Assembly: GCA_046160485.1 (NCBI GenBank)
Contig: JBJXGV010000036.1
Location: 62,001 to 126,000 of the forward strand
Source: JBJXGV01 sp046160485
GTDB lineage: Bacteria; Orphanbacterota; Orphanbacteria; JBJXGV01
Direction of reading: 5' to 3'
Length of the DNA: 64,000 nucleotides
Shown: piece by piece, positions 23,898 to 32,974 of the stretch
Position numbering within the stretch: position 1 is the first letter of the stretch
Layout of the letters: every line of letters starts with the position of its first letter
The notes under the pieces: generated by a model
Told to the model about the DNA's origin: nothing
The model's input: the letters and a program-made list of their open reading frames with translations, nothing else
Database searches by the model: none
Made by a program: the position numbers and the translations under genes

Positions 23898-26735
23898 ATG
23901 AGGCGTCTTTTGATCCACGGTGTGCGTGCGGCGGTGGCCGCGGTCATCCTTTCGAGTGCGCTTGACGCGGGGTTCGTCGCCACTGCGCGCGCGGCGGGGC
24001 TCAACGCGGTCGAGTCGCGCGATGGCGCGGACGTTTGGGCGGTCGGCAAGGGCGGCGCGGTGTACCGCTCGCTCGACGGCGGCGCCGTTTGGAAGAGCGC
24101 GCCGCTCGGCACGATCGATCTGCACGCGGTCGCCGCGACGGCGGTGTGCGTCACGATCGCCGGCGACTCGGGCGCGAGCTACGTCAGCACGGACGCCGGC
24201 TTCACGTGGAGCGCAGCGACGCTCGGCGGCGGCGCGAACCTTCGCGCGGCGCACGCGACGGCGGCCGGCTCGATCTGGATCGGTGGCGCGGGCGGCATGC
24301 TCATTAAGTCGACCGACGCGGGGCAGAGCTGGGCGGCGAAGACATCCGGAACGTCCGCCGAGATCCGCGCGATCCAGTTTACGGGCGAGTCCGCGGGCTG
24401 GGCATGCGGTGCGAACGGAACGCTGCTGCGCACACTCGACGGCGGCGAGAGCTGGACCGCGTCGAACCCGTTCTCGGTATCGCGCACGCTCAACGACATC
24501 GCGGTCAGCGGCGCGAACGTTTCCGTCGCGGGGGCCGAGGCGTTCTTCGCGACGTCCACGAACGGCGGCGCGTCGTGGACCGAGCACGATTTGCGCATCG
24601 TCTCGCGCTCCGACGTCAACGGCGTCGCAGCCCTCGACGACGGGCGCATCTTTCTCTGCGGCGGCGGCGGCTACCTGCGCGCCTCCTCCGATGGCGGCGC
24701 GTCGTGGACGTTCCCGCTTCACTCGATCGTCAGCGGCCTCTCCGACATCCACTTCGCGGGCGCGTCGCTCGGATGGGCCTGCGCCGAACTCTCGGACAAC
24801 GTGCTCCGCACGACCGACGGCGGCGCATCCTGGACCGCGCCGGGCGGCGCGGCGTTCACGTATCTCTGGAGCAAGAAGAAGGGGGTCACCGGCGTCGACG
24901 TGCGCGGCAATACGTTCGACATCGACCCGTTCAATCGCGACAAGCTCTACGTGACGATGGGCAACGCGGTGTACGCGAGCTGGAATCGCGGCAACAACTG
25001 GCCGCAGATCGCGACGATCGGCGGCGGCGGGAGCAAGTCGAACGCGTTCTACGTGTCGCGCACCGACACGCTGACGTGGGTCGCGGCGGCGCAGGATCCC
25101 GATCGCATCACGCGCACGACCGACGGCGGCGCCACGTGGACGACGACGCTGTCGCGCGCGTTCGGCGAGTACGGCGTGCCGCTCGAGCGCGACCCGAACA
25201 TCCCCGAGCATCTCTACTTCGGTCCGAACGACGGGCGTTTCTACAAGTCGACCAACTTCGGGCTGACGTGGACGGAGCATTCGAACCCGGCGTTTCGTAG
25301 CCCGTGCGACATCGTCGTGGTCCCCGACACGACCGGGCTGATCTACGTCGGCGACGGCACGACCGGCACCGGCATCGGACAGCTCTTCCGCTCGACGGAT
25401 GGCGGCCTGTCGTTCACGCTCATCTTCAACGGCAACGGCTCCGAGATTCCGATGATCAACGCGAGCGAACTCGACAACCGCATTGCGTACGCGACGAACT
25501 GGGGTTCCGGCGGCGTGCGCCGCACCGGCGACTACGGGCTCAACTGGCCGCAGGTGGCGACGACCACGTCGGCGTGGGGCGTCGACATCGCGAAGGACGA
25601 TCCGCATGTCGTGATGTACGGCCTCTACGACGGCGGCCCGAACTACGTCTCGGTCGACGACGGTGCGAGCTTCACGACCGCGTTGGTCTCGAATTCGTCG
25701 AACTATGGTCTGCTCGTCTACGACCGCGGGACGTGGTTGGCGCTGCACAGTAACGGCGTCCACAAATCGGTGATCACGCAGCCCGGCATGCCGGTCGACA
25801 ACGCCGAACTCCTGACCGTGGTGACGCCGAACGGCGGCGAGACGTGGCAGTACAACGAGGTGCGCACGATCACGTGGACGAGCCAAAACCTTGCCGTCGT
25901 GCGGATCGAGTATTCGGTGGACGGGGGGGCGTGGCAAACCATCGCGGCGAGCACCTCGGGGCCGGCGGGCGCCTACCCGTGGGTCGTGCCCGCGCTTTCG
26001 AGCACGAACGTGCGGGTGCGCGTGTCGGACGCGAACGACGCGGCGCCGCTCGATGAGTCGAACGCAGCGTTCACCGTCGCGACCTCCGCGATTGCGTCGA
26101 CGCGCGCGTCTCTCGACTACGGCAGCGTCCCGGTCGGCGCGGTGAAGCAGGACACGCTCCGGATCCTCAACGGCGGCACTGCGCCGCTCGTCATCACCGA
26201 TGTGTCGACGGCGGGTGGGGCTTCCTTCGCGAAATCGAGCGCGTCGGTTTTCACGCCGAAGCGAACGTCGTTCACGATCGCCGCCGGCGCGTCGGACACA
26301 CTCGCGGTCGTTTTCTCGCCCGGGGCCGAGGTCGCGTACCTCGACACTCTGCTTATCGAATGCAATGCGCCCTCTTCGCCGCTCGCGATTCCGCTGTCGG
26401 GAACGGGCGTGGCGCTCGTGAGCGTCGAGTCCGCGTCGCCCGAGCGCTTCGAACTTTTCGACACGGCGCCGAATCCGTTCGGCGCGGGCGGCACGGCGAT
26501 CTCGTACGCGATCCCGCGCGAGAGCGACGTGCGGCTCGCCGTCTACAACGCGGCGGGGCAGGAGGTCGCGACCCTCGTCGCGGGCCGCCAGAGCCCCGGC
26601 CGCTACGTCGTCCGCTTCCCGAACCCCAGCGCGAACGGATCGGCGGTTGCCGGTGGCGTCGCGAGCGGCGTCTACTTTTATACTCTCCGCGCGGGCGATT
26701 TCGCGGAAACGAAGCGCATGGTTCTCGTTCGCTAA
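23898..26735 (+). CDS. Large secreted propeller/Ig-type protein with C-terminal sorting domain (paralogue 2)
   Basis: This 945-residue protein is co-linear with its upstream neighbour: signal peptide, GLNAVESRDGADVWAVG opening, BNR/Ycf48-like propeller, one Kre9-like module (PNGGETWQYNEVRTITWTS), one choice-of-anchor-D module (about 730-830), and the C-terminal FlgD-like/type IX-like sorting domain (FELFDTAPNPFGAGG, then GVYFYTLRAGDFAETKRMV). It differs mainly by lacking the second Kre9-plus-Ig pair. The start ATG 23898 has AGGAG nearby (23888-23892). Tandem duplication with module loss or gain is the simplest reading. Function is unknown; surface binding or adhesion is an inference. Confidence 0.82.
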   Translation: MRRLLIHGVRAAVAAVILSSALDAGFVATARAAGLNAVESRDGADVWAVGKGGAVYRSLDGGAVWKSAPLGTIDLHAVAATAVCVTIAGDSGASYVSTDAGFTWSAATLGGGANLRAAHATAAGSIWIGGAGGMLIKSTDAGQSWAAKTSGTSAEIRAIQFTGESAGWACGANGTLLRTLDGGESWTASNPFSVSRTLNDIAVSGANVSVAGAEAFFATSTNGGASWTEHDLRIVSRSDVNGVAALDDGRIFLCGGGGYLRASSDGGASWTFPLHSIVSGLSDIHFAGASLGWACAELSDNVLRTTDGGASWTAPGGAAFTYLWSKKKGVTGVDVRGNTFDIDPFNRDKLYVTMGNAVYASWNRGNNWPQIATIGGGGSKSNAFYVSRTDTLTWVAAAQDPDRITRTTDGGATWTTTLSRAFGEYGVPLERDPNIPEHLYFGPNDGRFYKSTNFGLTWTEHSNPAFRSPCDIVVVPDTTGLIYVGDGTTGTGIGQLFRSTDGGLSFTLIFNGNGSEIPMINASELDNRIAYATNWGSGGVRRTGDYGLNWPQVATTTSAWGVDIAKDDPHVVMYGLYDGGPNYVSVDDGASFTTALVSNSSNYGLLVYDRGTWLALHSNGVHKSVITQPGMPVDNAELLTVVTPNGGETWQYNEVRTITWTSQNLAVVRIEYSVDGGAWQTIAASTSGPAGAYPWVVPALSSTNVRVRVSDANDAAPLDESNAAFTVATSAIASTRASLDYGSVPVGAVKQDTLRILNGGTAPLVITDVSTAGGASFAKSSASVFTPKRTSFTIAAGASDTLAVVFSPGAEVAYLDTLLIECNAPSSPLAIPLSGTGVALVSVESASPERFELFDTAPNPFGAGGTAISYAIPRESDVRLAVYNAAGQEVATLVAGRQSPGRYVVRFPNPSANGSAVAGGVASGVYFYTLRAGDFAETKRMVLVR

Positions 26736-26795
26736 TTCATGGATGTCAGCGAGTCACCGCAACACGATCGCAACCCGAACACGAAAGGAGATCGA

Positions 26796-27698
26796 ATGAA
26801 GGTGCACACGAAGAAGCGAATCGCCGCGCTGGCGTTCGCGGGTGCTCTCCTCGCAGCGGCCGGTCCGCTCGTCGCCGACGAAACGGCCGAGGTCCCGTGG
26901 GAGCAGGCGTTCAACGGTCATGAGATGTGGCTCACATCGCTCGACGAAGCGATCGCGAAGTCGACGTCTTCGAATAAGCCGCTCCTGATCGACTTCTACT
27001 CGCATACCTGAGGCGCCTGCCGGACTCTGGCAGAGTCCACTTGGGCAGACCCGAAGTTTCAATCGTGGGCAAAAGACGCCTACGTCCTCGCTAAGATCGA
27101 CGCGAAAACCAACAAAGAACTCCGAACCAAGTTCAACGTCGCTGGACTTCCGACGGTCATCGTCGCGAAGGCGGGCGGCGAAGAGATCGACCGCACGCTT
27201 GGGTATGTGCCGACAGCAGAGTTCATCTCGACGGTCGACGGCTACCACAAGGGCGTCGGGACACTCAAATCACTGCTCGCCGCCGAGGAATCGAATGCGA
27301 AGGACGCCGCGTTCGTCTACAAACTCGGCGAAAAACTCTTCGCTCACGGCCGCGCGGACGATGCCGACGCGCGATTCTCGAAGGTCGTCGAACTCGACCC
27401 CGAGAACGCGGCGGGCAACTCGGACGACGCACTCATGGATCGTGCATCGATTTGCCAAAAGGCGAAGAACTGGGACGGCGCCATCGCGCACTGCAAGGAT
27501 CTCATGAAGCGTTACCCGTCGAGCGATTTGGTGCCCGACGCGGCGATCAGCGTCGCGTACTTCCACGAGAACGCGGGGCAGAAGCCCGAGGCGATCGCGG
27601 CGTACAAGGAGTTCATCACGCGCTGGCCCGAGAGCGGCGACGTGGAGTTCGCGAAGGAACAGATCAAGGGACTCGAGACACCGGCTGCCGCGTACTAA
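26796..27698 (+). CDS. Probable selenocysteine-containing thioredoxin-like protein with TPR tail (TGA at 27009 read as Sec)
   Basis: Read through one in-frame TGA (27009-27011), this is a 300-residue protein. It has a signal peptide (KKRIAALAFAGALLAAAG) and a thioredoxin fold with DFYSHT-U-GACRTLAEST-W, where Sec72 and Cys75 replace the CxxC pair. The cis-proline is P119 in VAGLPTVIV, and a TPR-like C-terminal part follows (EKLFAHGRADDADARFSKVV; DAAISVAYFHENAGQKPEAI). Frame, codon use and homology-type motifs continue on both sides of the TGA with no further stop. A hairpin starting 10 bases after the TGA fits a bacterial SECIS element. AAAGGAG precedes ATG 26796. It probably acts in periplasmic thiol redox. 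A nonsense mutation or assembly error is the alternative. Confidence 0.8.
27017..27048 (+). promoter_or_regulatory. Candidate bacterial SECIS element
   Basis: The core 17-base hairpin is GGACTC (27022-27027) paired with GAGTCC (27033-27038). A U-A closing pair leaves the apical loop GGC. A lower helix CTGCC/GGCAG (27017-27021 with 27044-27048) encloses it with a five-base bulge. The loop begins 17 bases after the TGA, inside the range known for SelB-bound bacterial SECIS elements, and it has guanines in the first two loop positions. Unlike E. coli fdhF it shows no bulged U in the stem. Confidence 0.7.
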
Positions 27699-27725
27699 GC
27701 GACACCGCCGCGCACGATGCAGCAA

Positions 27726-27763
27726 GAAGGCCCCGGTCTCGTCGACCGGGGCCTTCTCTTTTT
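27726..27763. terminator. Strong intrinsic terminator
   Basis: GAAGGCCCCGGTC (27726-27738) pairs perfectly with GACCGGGGCCTTC (27744-27756) around the loop TCGTC, then TCTTTTT. It lies 28 bases after the selenoprotein-like gene and ends its transcript. The A-rich left flank is weak, so termination of the opposite-strand gene at 27795 is less certain. Confidence 0.88.
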
Positions 27764-27794
27764 GACCGACCTGTCGAGCGCGCCGGCTCGGAAA

Positions 27795-29963
27795 CTAACG
27801 AACGATCGTGATCCGCCGCGTGACGTCGCCTTCCGGTGTTGCGAGCTTCAGGAAGTAGAGCCCGGCCGCGACGCGCGCGCCGCTATCGTCGCGTCCGTTC
27901 CAGCTTCGTTCGAACGTGCCCGCCGCGATCGGCCCCGATGAGAGGCGGCGGATCGCGCGGCCTTCCGTACTGTAAACGTCGAGCGTCGCGGTGGTGGGCC
28001 GCGGCACGCCGAACGTCACGCGCGTCACGTCGCGGAACGGTTCCGGTGAGTTGCTTCCGAGGAAGAGCGCGGTGGGCGCCGGCCCGGTCGGGATGCTGCT
28101 CGGATCGAGCGTGATCTCGAAGTTCGCGTCGCTCGCGTCTTGCGCGGCCTGGAAGTTCGCGTCGCGCACCACGACCCGAATGCGCCCCATCGTCGTTGCG
28201 GCATCGTCCACCGACCAGACGTACGTGCCGCTATTCGCGAGGTTCGTCGCAATCGTCGTCGGGAACGTCGCGCCGCCATCCGCCGAGTAGAGAAGGTCGA
28301 CGGCCGTCACGCCGAGGTCGTCCATGGCGTTCCACGTAATCGAGGCCGTACCCTGCGCATCGAGAACCTCGCCGCCGTTAGGCGTAAGGAGCGTCACCGT
28401 GGGGGCCGCCGATGCCACGGGCCCGATCGTGAAGTTCGCGTTGCTGACGTCCTCCACGAAATTTCCGGCCGCGTCGCGCGCGATGATCTTGATCCGCCCC
28501 ATGTCCGTCGCCGCGACTCCCGCCGTGTTCCACGGGTAGACGCAGCCGTTCCGGATCCCTGTGACGATCGTCGACGGGAACGAGAGGCCGCCGTTTCGAG
28601 AGAAGAGGATATCGAGGGAGACGACGCCGAACGCGTCGCTTGCGTCCCACTGAATCGGGATCGTCGTGCCGCTGACGTAGATCTCGCCGCCGTTCGGTGT
28701 CTGGACCGCCGCGGTCGGCGCGATGACGTCGGGCCCGCCCGGTAGATCGGGAAGGATCGCGTAAATTTCGCCGTCCCGGTCGGTGATGTAGAGCTCGCCG
28801 CGCGCGTCCTCGCCGTACGAGGTGATGTCGTCGAGCGTGAACCCGACGCCGGGGAGCATATCCGAAGTACGCTCGGTCAATTCCGTCGCCACGCCGTTGA
28901 CGACGCAGATCGTCCAGGTCTGATCCGAGCAGTAGTCCGAGTAGAAATAGCGGCCGTAGAGATCCGGGATGTCCATGCCGCGGTAGACGTAGCCGCCGGT
29001 GATCGAGCAGCGGAACGGCGCGCCGCCATGGCTGTAGACCTGCACCGGACGCGTGAGCCCCGACGAATCGCATGGCGTAGGGCAATTGAAGATCGCGTAG
29101 CCCTCGAACTTGCGCCAGCCGTAGTTCTCGCCGCCCGTACTCGCCGCCGGCTGGTAGTGCACTTCTTCCCAAAGGTTCTGGCCGACGTCGGCGATGTAGA
29201 AATCACCCGTGAGGCGATCGAACGACGGCCGCCACGGATTGCGCACGCCCTTCGCCCAAAACTCCTCGCGCGGGGATCCCATTCCGACGAAGGGATTGCT
29301 CGGCGGGATCGTGAAGGGCAGACCGTTGTTGATGTCGAGGCGGAGAATCTTGCCGAGGCGCGTCCCGTCGCTCTGGCCGTTGCCGACCACCGGGTCGTGC
29401 CCGGTGCCCTGGTCGTTCGCGCCGCCGCCATCGCCGTACGCGGCGTAAAGGTAGCCATCCGGCCCGAACCCGATCCATCCGCCGTTGTGGTTCGCCTGCG
29501 GCTGGCTCTGCACCTGGATCAGCGTCGAGGTCGCGGGATCCGCCGTGTCGGGGTTCGCCGAGACGTTGTAGCGCCGAATGACGGTCGCGCCGTCGGACGA
29601 GCGCGTGAAGTTGACGAAGAAATAGGGTGTGTCGGGATACTCGGGATGGAACGCGAGTCCGAGGAGTCCCTGCTCATCGCCGCCCGTCGCGACGTTCGGG
29701 ATCGTCAGGAACGGGGTCGCGTTCACCAAACCGGTCGCCGGCTTGTAGATCTTAATGCGCGCCGAACTCGCCGAGCCCTGCTCCACGATGAAGATGCGCG
29801 ATGTGTCGCGCGGCGCCGCGGTAACGAAGAGCGGCCGGGTCAGGCCCGAGACGATGCGGAGCGTCCGCAGCGATTGCGCAGGCGCCGGCCCCGGGGTCGC
29901 GAAGAGCGCGGCGGCGGCGGCGGCGAGTACGATCGTAGTGGTTGCGCGTAACCTTTTAGTCAT
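27795..29963 (-). CDS. Secreted PQQ-dependent sugar dehydrogenase (GSDH type) with Ig modules and C-terminal sorting domain
   Basis: Residues about 30-420 match soluble aldose/glucose dehydrogenases of the six-bladed GSDH family (LLGLAFHPEYPDTPYFFVNF; NHNGGWIGFGPDGYLYAAYG; NPWRPSFDRLTGDFYIADVG), which use PQQ and calcium. Two Kre9-like modules follow (TPNGGEIYVSGTTIPIQWDA; TPNGGEVLDAQGTASITWNA), then a FlgD-like end (LDVYSTEGRAIRRLSSG). ATG 29963 gives a signal peptide (TTTIVLAAAAAALFATPGPA) and has GAGGGGG just upstream; the frame itself opens earlier. It is divergent from the TonB receptor. Substrate is unknown. No pqq synthesis gene is in the window. Confidence 0.88.
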   Translation of the reverse strand: MTKRLRATTTIVLAAAAAALFATPGPAPAQSLRTLRIVSGLTRPLFVTAAPRDTSRIFIVEQGSASSARIKIYKPATGLVNATPFLTIPNVATGGDEQGLLGLAFHPEYPDTPYFFVNFTRSSDGATVIRRYNVSANPDTADPATSTLIQVQSQPQANHNGGWIGFGPDGYLYAAYGDGGGANDQGTGHDPVVGNGQSDGTRLGKILRLDINNGLPFTIPPSNPFVGMGSPREEFWAKGVRNPWRPSFDRLTGDFYIADVGQNLWEEVHYQPAASTGGENYGWRKFEGYAIFNCPTPCDSSGLTRPVQVYSHGGAPFRCSITGGYVYRGMDIPDLYGRYFYSDYCSDQTWTICVVNGVATELTERTSDMLPGVGFTLDDITSYGEDARGELYITDRDGEIYAILPDLPGGPDVIAPTAAVQTPNGGEIYVSGTTIPIQWDASDAFGVVSLDILFSRNGGLSFPSTIVTGIRNGCVYPWNTAGVAATDMGRIKIIARDAAGNFVEDVSNANFTIGPVASAAPTVTLLTPNGGEVLDAQGTASITWNAMDDLGVTAVDLLYSADGGATFPTTIATNLANSGTYVWSVDDAATTMGRIRVVVRDANFQAAQDASDANFEITLDPSSIPTGPAPTALFLGSNSPEPFRDVTRVTFGVPRPTTATLDVYSTEGRAIRRLSSGPIAAGTFERSWNGRDDSGARVAAGLYFLKLATPEGDVTRRITIVR

Positions 29964-30177
29964 GGGTCCCCCTCGCTGAAGATCGCTCCACTCTCGATGT
30001 CGGATGTTGGACAAACGGGGACGTACGAGAGGCATTCTACCGCAAAGCCCGCGTCAGAAAGTCACCGATTTAGCGCTTCCCGCCGAATTCGTTCTCAAGC
30101 GTTCGCAGAAACAGGCCGATTTGTACGGATACGACGTTCGAGCCGATTCGAAATTCCAATTCAGGAGGGCGCTGTCG

Positions 30178-32958
30178 ATGACGTTCAGAACCCCGCTCCT
30201 ATCATTGATTGCGTTGGCGCTATTCGCGATGCCAGCGCAGGCGGGTACCACGGGCAAGCTGGCCGGTCGCGTGCGCGACAACTCGACCAGCCAGCCGATC
30301 CCGTCCGCGACGATCACGATTCGCGATACCCGCTACGCGAGTATCTCCGACGAGAACGGCCAGTTCTTCATTCTCAACGTGCCGACCGGCGACTACACGA
30401 TCGACGTGCATGCGCTCGGCTACCGCGACGCGTCGACCGCGGCGACTCACGTCACGGCCGACTTCACGACGAGCGTCACGATCGAGATGCAGTCGGTCGT
30501 GACCGTGGTCACGCCTGTGGTGAGCGTCGAAGGGACGCGGCCGCTTATACAGCGCGACGCCACGACGACGGTCCGCGTCATCGACGCGGAAGAGATCGCC
30601 AATAGTCCGTCGCGCGGCTATCTCGACATCGTTGCGCGCCAGACGGGCGTCGTTTCGTTCGCGAACCACAACGCGTTCCAGATCGGCGCGACGGAGCGAA
30701 CGAACACGCCGGTCCTCGTGATGCGCGGCGGGCGGCCTGAGGAGGTCGGCTACTACGTCGACGGCTTCAGCCAGCAGGATCTCCAATCGGGATTTACGAC
30801 GGCGACGGTGCCGAATGCGGCGCTCTCGGAAATCGTGGTGATGCCGGGCGGGTTCGCCGCCGAGTACGGCCGCAACCTCTCGGGCGTTGTCAACATCGCC
30901 ACGAAGGAAGGCGGCGATCGGTTGAGCGGCTCGTTCGAGGCGCTCAGCGACGGACCGTCGGGCGATTGGATCGGCACGCCGAGCTACGATCAAAACATTT
31001 ACGCCGCGACGCTCGGGGGCCCGCTCGTCCCCGGCAGTAACACCTGGCGATTCTTCGGCGCCGTCGAGCGCGGCTGGAGTCGCGACGGTACGCCCAGCCC
31101 GCTCTCCGACGGGCAGCTTCCCGGTAACTCCGTCGGAAGCTGGCTCTGGAACGCGAAGATCTCCGGAAAGCTGAGCAATTCGGTCGACGTGAAGCTTGGA
31201 AGCACGGGCAGCCAGCAGGCGTGGCGCGAGTATCGAAACGTCTACCGATTCGATCTCGATCACGCGCCGCGCTACCTCGACAAGAACGCGTCCGGTTACG
31301 TGCAGCTGACGCACACGCTCGACGCGCGCACGTTCCAAAACCTCGCAGTCGGCCTTTTCTCGACACAGCGCACGCGCGGCGACGCGACGCTCTTCGAGAA
31401 CCTCGGCGCGTACGGCTCGAACGGTGCAGCCGGCAACCCGTCGTACGACCCGATCGAAGGGCTCTTCGTCTACGGGGCGGACGATTCCGCCGGCGCCCAC
31501 ATCTACGACAATTTCTTCCGCCGCCAGTCGAGCTACACCGCGGTCAAGTGGGATCTCACGCGGCAAGTCGGTTACCACCACCTCGGCAAGGTGGGAATCG
31601 ATTTTCAGCGGCACACGCTGCGTTCGTACCAGCATCTGATCCCGTCTTCGATCTACGAGTCGAACACGAATCCGTACTCCGACGTCGAGAGCTACGGATA
31701 CGACTCGACGGGCGTGGGGACGGAACTCGACGACGGTATCAACGGCGCGAAGCACCCGGTCGCGATCGGCGCGTTCCTGCAGGACAAGATCGAGTACGCG
31801 GGACTCATTTTCCAGCCGGGCGTGCGCTACGACTACTTCGATTCGCAGACACTGCGCGTGAAGGACGAGGCGAACCCGCTCGACGATGCGAGCCAGCTCA
31901 CGCCGGACCGCCTCGAAGAAAGCCGGCCGTCGCATTCGTTATCGCCGCGGCTCGGCATCGCGTTTCCGATCAGCGACGTGACGAGCGTCCATCTGAACTA
32001 CGGCAAGTTCTACCAGCAGCCGAACCTCACGGAGCTCTACACGAACTACTCGTACATGGCGTACAAGATCCGCACTGGTGGGTACTACTTCCCGTTCGGC
32101 AATCCGAATCTGGAGCCGGGCGAGACGATCGCGTACGAAGTGGGCTTAAGCCGGCAACTGAGCAAGTCGGCGAAGATGGAGCTGTCGACCTACTACAAGG
32201 ACATTCGCGGGCTCTCGCAGGTCTCGCGGGTCTCGAGCAATCCGAACCAATTCGCAAGCTACCGGAACATCGACTACGGCACCGCGAAGGGGATCGACTT
32301 GCACCTTGCGCTCGAGCGGACGAAGCGCTTAAGCGGCGCGCTCAACTACAGCATCGGTTTCGCGGAAGGGACCGGATCGATCTCGAATACGAACCGCATC
32401 ATCGCTTGGACCGGCGCGGTAACACCGAAGCAGACCGCGCCACTTGCGTTCGACCAGCGCCACCGGTTGAGCGTGGTGAGCGACTATCGCCTCTCGCATG
32501 GTGAAGGCCCGACGTTCCTCGGCCGCAAGCCGCTCTCGAAGGCGGGCCTCGCCGCGGTATTCGTCGCCGCCAGCGGGCTGCCCTACACGCCGACGGAGGT
32601 CTATAACGAAGTCACGCTACAGTCGGTGAACGGTACACCGTCGGGACCGATCAACAGCGCCCGCGCACCCTGGACCTACCAACTCGATCTGAAAGTCGAC
32701 CGCGACTTCGACGTGGGTTACACGAACCTCAACGCCTTCGTTTGGGTCGTCAACGTGCTCGACCGCAAGAATCCGTCGACGGTCTATTCGTCGAGCGGGC
32801 TCCCCGACGAAACGGGCTGGCTCTCGACACCGGAGGGGCAGGCGTGGCTCGAGTCGAACGGCGAAGGTGCACGTGAACGCTACGAGCTGGCGCAGAACGA
32901 TCCGCGGAATTACCTCACGCCGCGACTCGTGCGTTTCGGCCTAAGAACCAGCTTCTGA
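30178..32958 (+). CDS. TonB-dependent receptor with N-terminal carboxypeptidase-regulatory-like domain
   Basis: This 926-residue outer-membrane protein begins with a signal peptide (LLSLIALALFAMPAQAG) and a CarboxypepD-regulatory-like domain (GRVRDNSTSQPIPSATITIR). A plug domain follows (TVRVIDAEEIANSPSRGYLD; LSEIVVMPGGFAAEYGRNLS), then a large beta-barrel ending in an aromatic residue (RLVRFGLRTSF). Such receptors import siderophores, glycans or peptides using TonB energy. AGGAGGG lies nine bases before ATG 30178; the frame is open upstream to 30004 but without signal-like sequence. It leads a run with two further envelope genes, suggesting a joint uptake or export unit. Confidence 0.92.
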   Translation: MTFRTPLLSLIALALFAMPAQAGTTGKLAGRVRDNSTSQPIPSATITIRDTRYASISDENGQFFILNVPTGDYTIDVHALGYRDASTAATHVTADFTTSVTIEMQSVVTVVTPVVSVEGTRPLIQRDATTTVRVIDAEEIANSPSRGYLDIVARQTGVVSFANHNAFQIGATERTNTPVLVMRGGRPEEVGYYVDGFSQQDLQSGFTTATVPNAALSEIVVMPGGFAAEYGRNLSGVVNIATKEGGDRLSGSFEALSDGPSGDWIGTPSYDQNIYAATLGGPLVPGSNTWRFFGAVERGWSRDGTPSPLSDGQLPGNSVGSWLWNAKISGKLSNSVDVKLGSTGSQQAWREYRNVYRFDLDHAPRYLDKNASGYVQLTHTLDARTFQNLAVGLFSTQRTRGDATLFENLGAYGSNGAAGNPSYDPIEGLFVYGADDSAGAHIYDNFFRRQSSYTAVKWDLTRQVGYHHLGKVGIDFQRHTLRSYQHLIPSSIYESNTNPYSDVESYGYDSTGVGTELDDGINGAKHPVAIGAFLQDKIEYAGLIFQPGVRYDYFDSQTLRVKDEANPLDDASQLTPDRLEESRPSHSLSPRLGIAFPISDVTSVHLNYGKFYQQPNLTELYTNYSYMAYKIRTGGYYFPFGNPNLEPGETIAYEVGLSRQLSKSAKMELSTYYKDIRGLSQVSRVSSNPNQFASYRNIDYGTAKGIDLHLALERTKRLSGALNYSIGFAEGTGSISNTNRIIAWTGAVTPKQTAPLAFDQRHRLSVVSDYRLSHGEGPTFLGRKPLSKAGLAAVFVAASGLPYTPTEVYNEVTLQSVNGTPSGPINSARAPWTYQLDLKVDRDFDVGYTNLNAFVWVVNVLDRKNPSTVYSSSGLPDETGWLSTPEGQAWLESNGEGARERYELAQNDPRNYLTPRLVRFGLRTSF

Positions 32959-32974
32959 CACCAGGAGGATGACC

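Noticed and set aside
23802..25937. A 711-codon minus-strand open frame opposite the second propeller paralogue.
   Set aside because: Repetitive Arg/Val/Asp-rich composition mirrors the propeller repeats of the plus strand; no start signals or domains.
26739..27011. A stand-alone 90-residue protein ending at the TGA.
   Set aside because: It stops in the middle of a thioredoxin active site and the same frame continues; better explained as part of a selenoprotein gene.
27207..27698. A separate TPR-like gene starting at ATG 27207.
   Set aside because: The thioredoxin fold, including its cis-proline, continues without break from upstream in the same frame, and no ribosome-binding site precedes this ATG.
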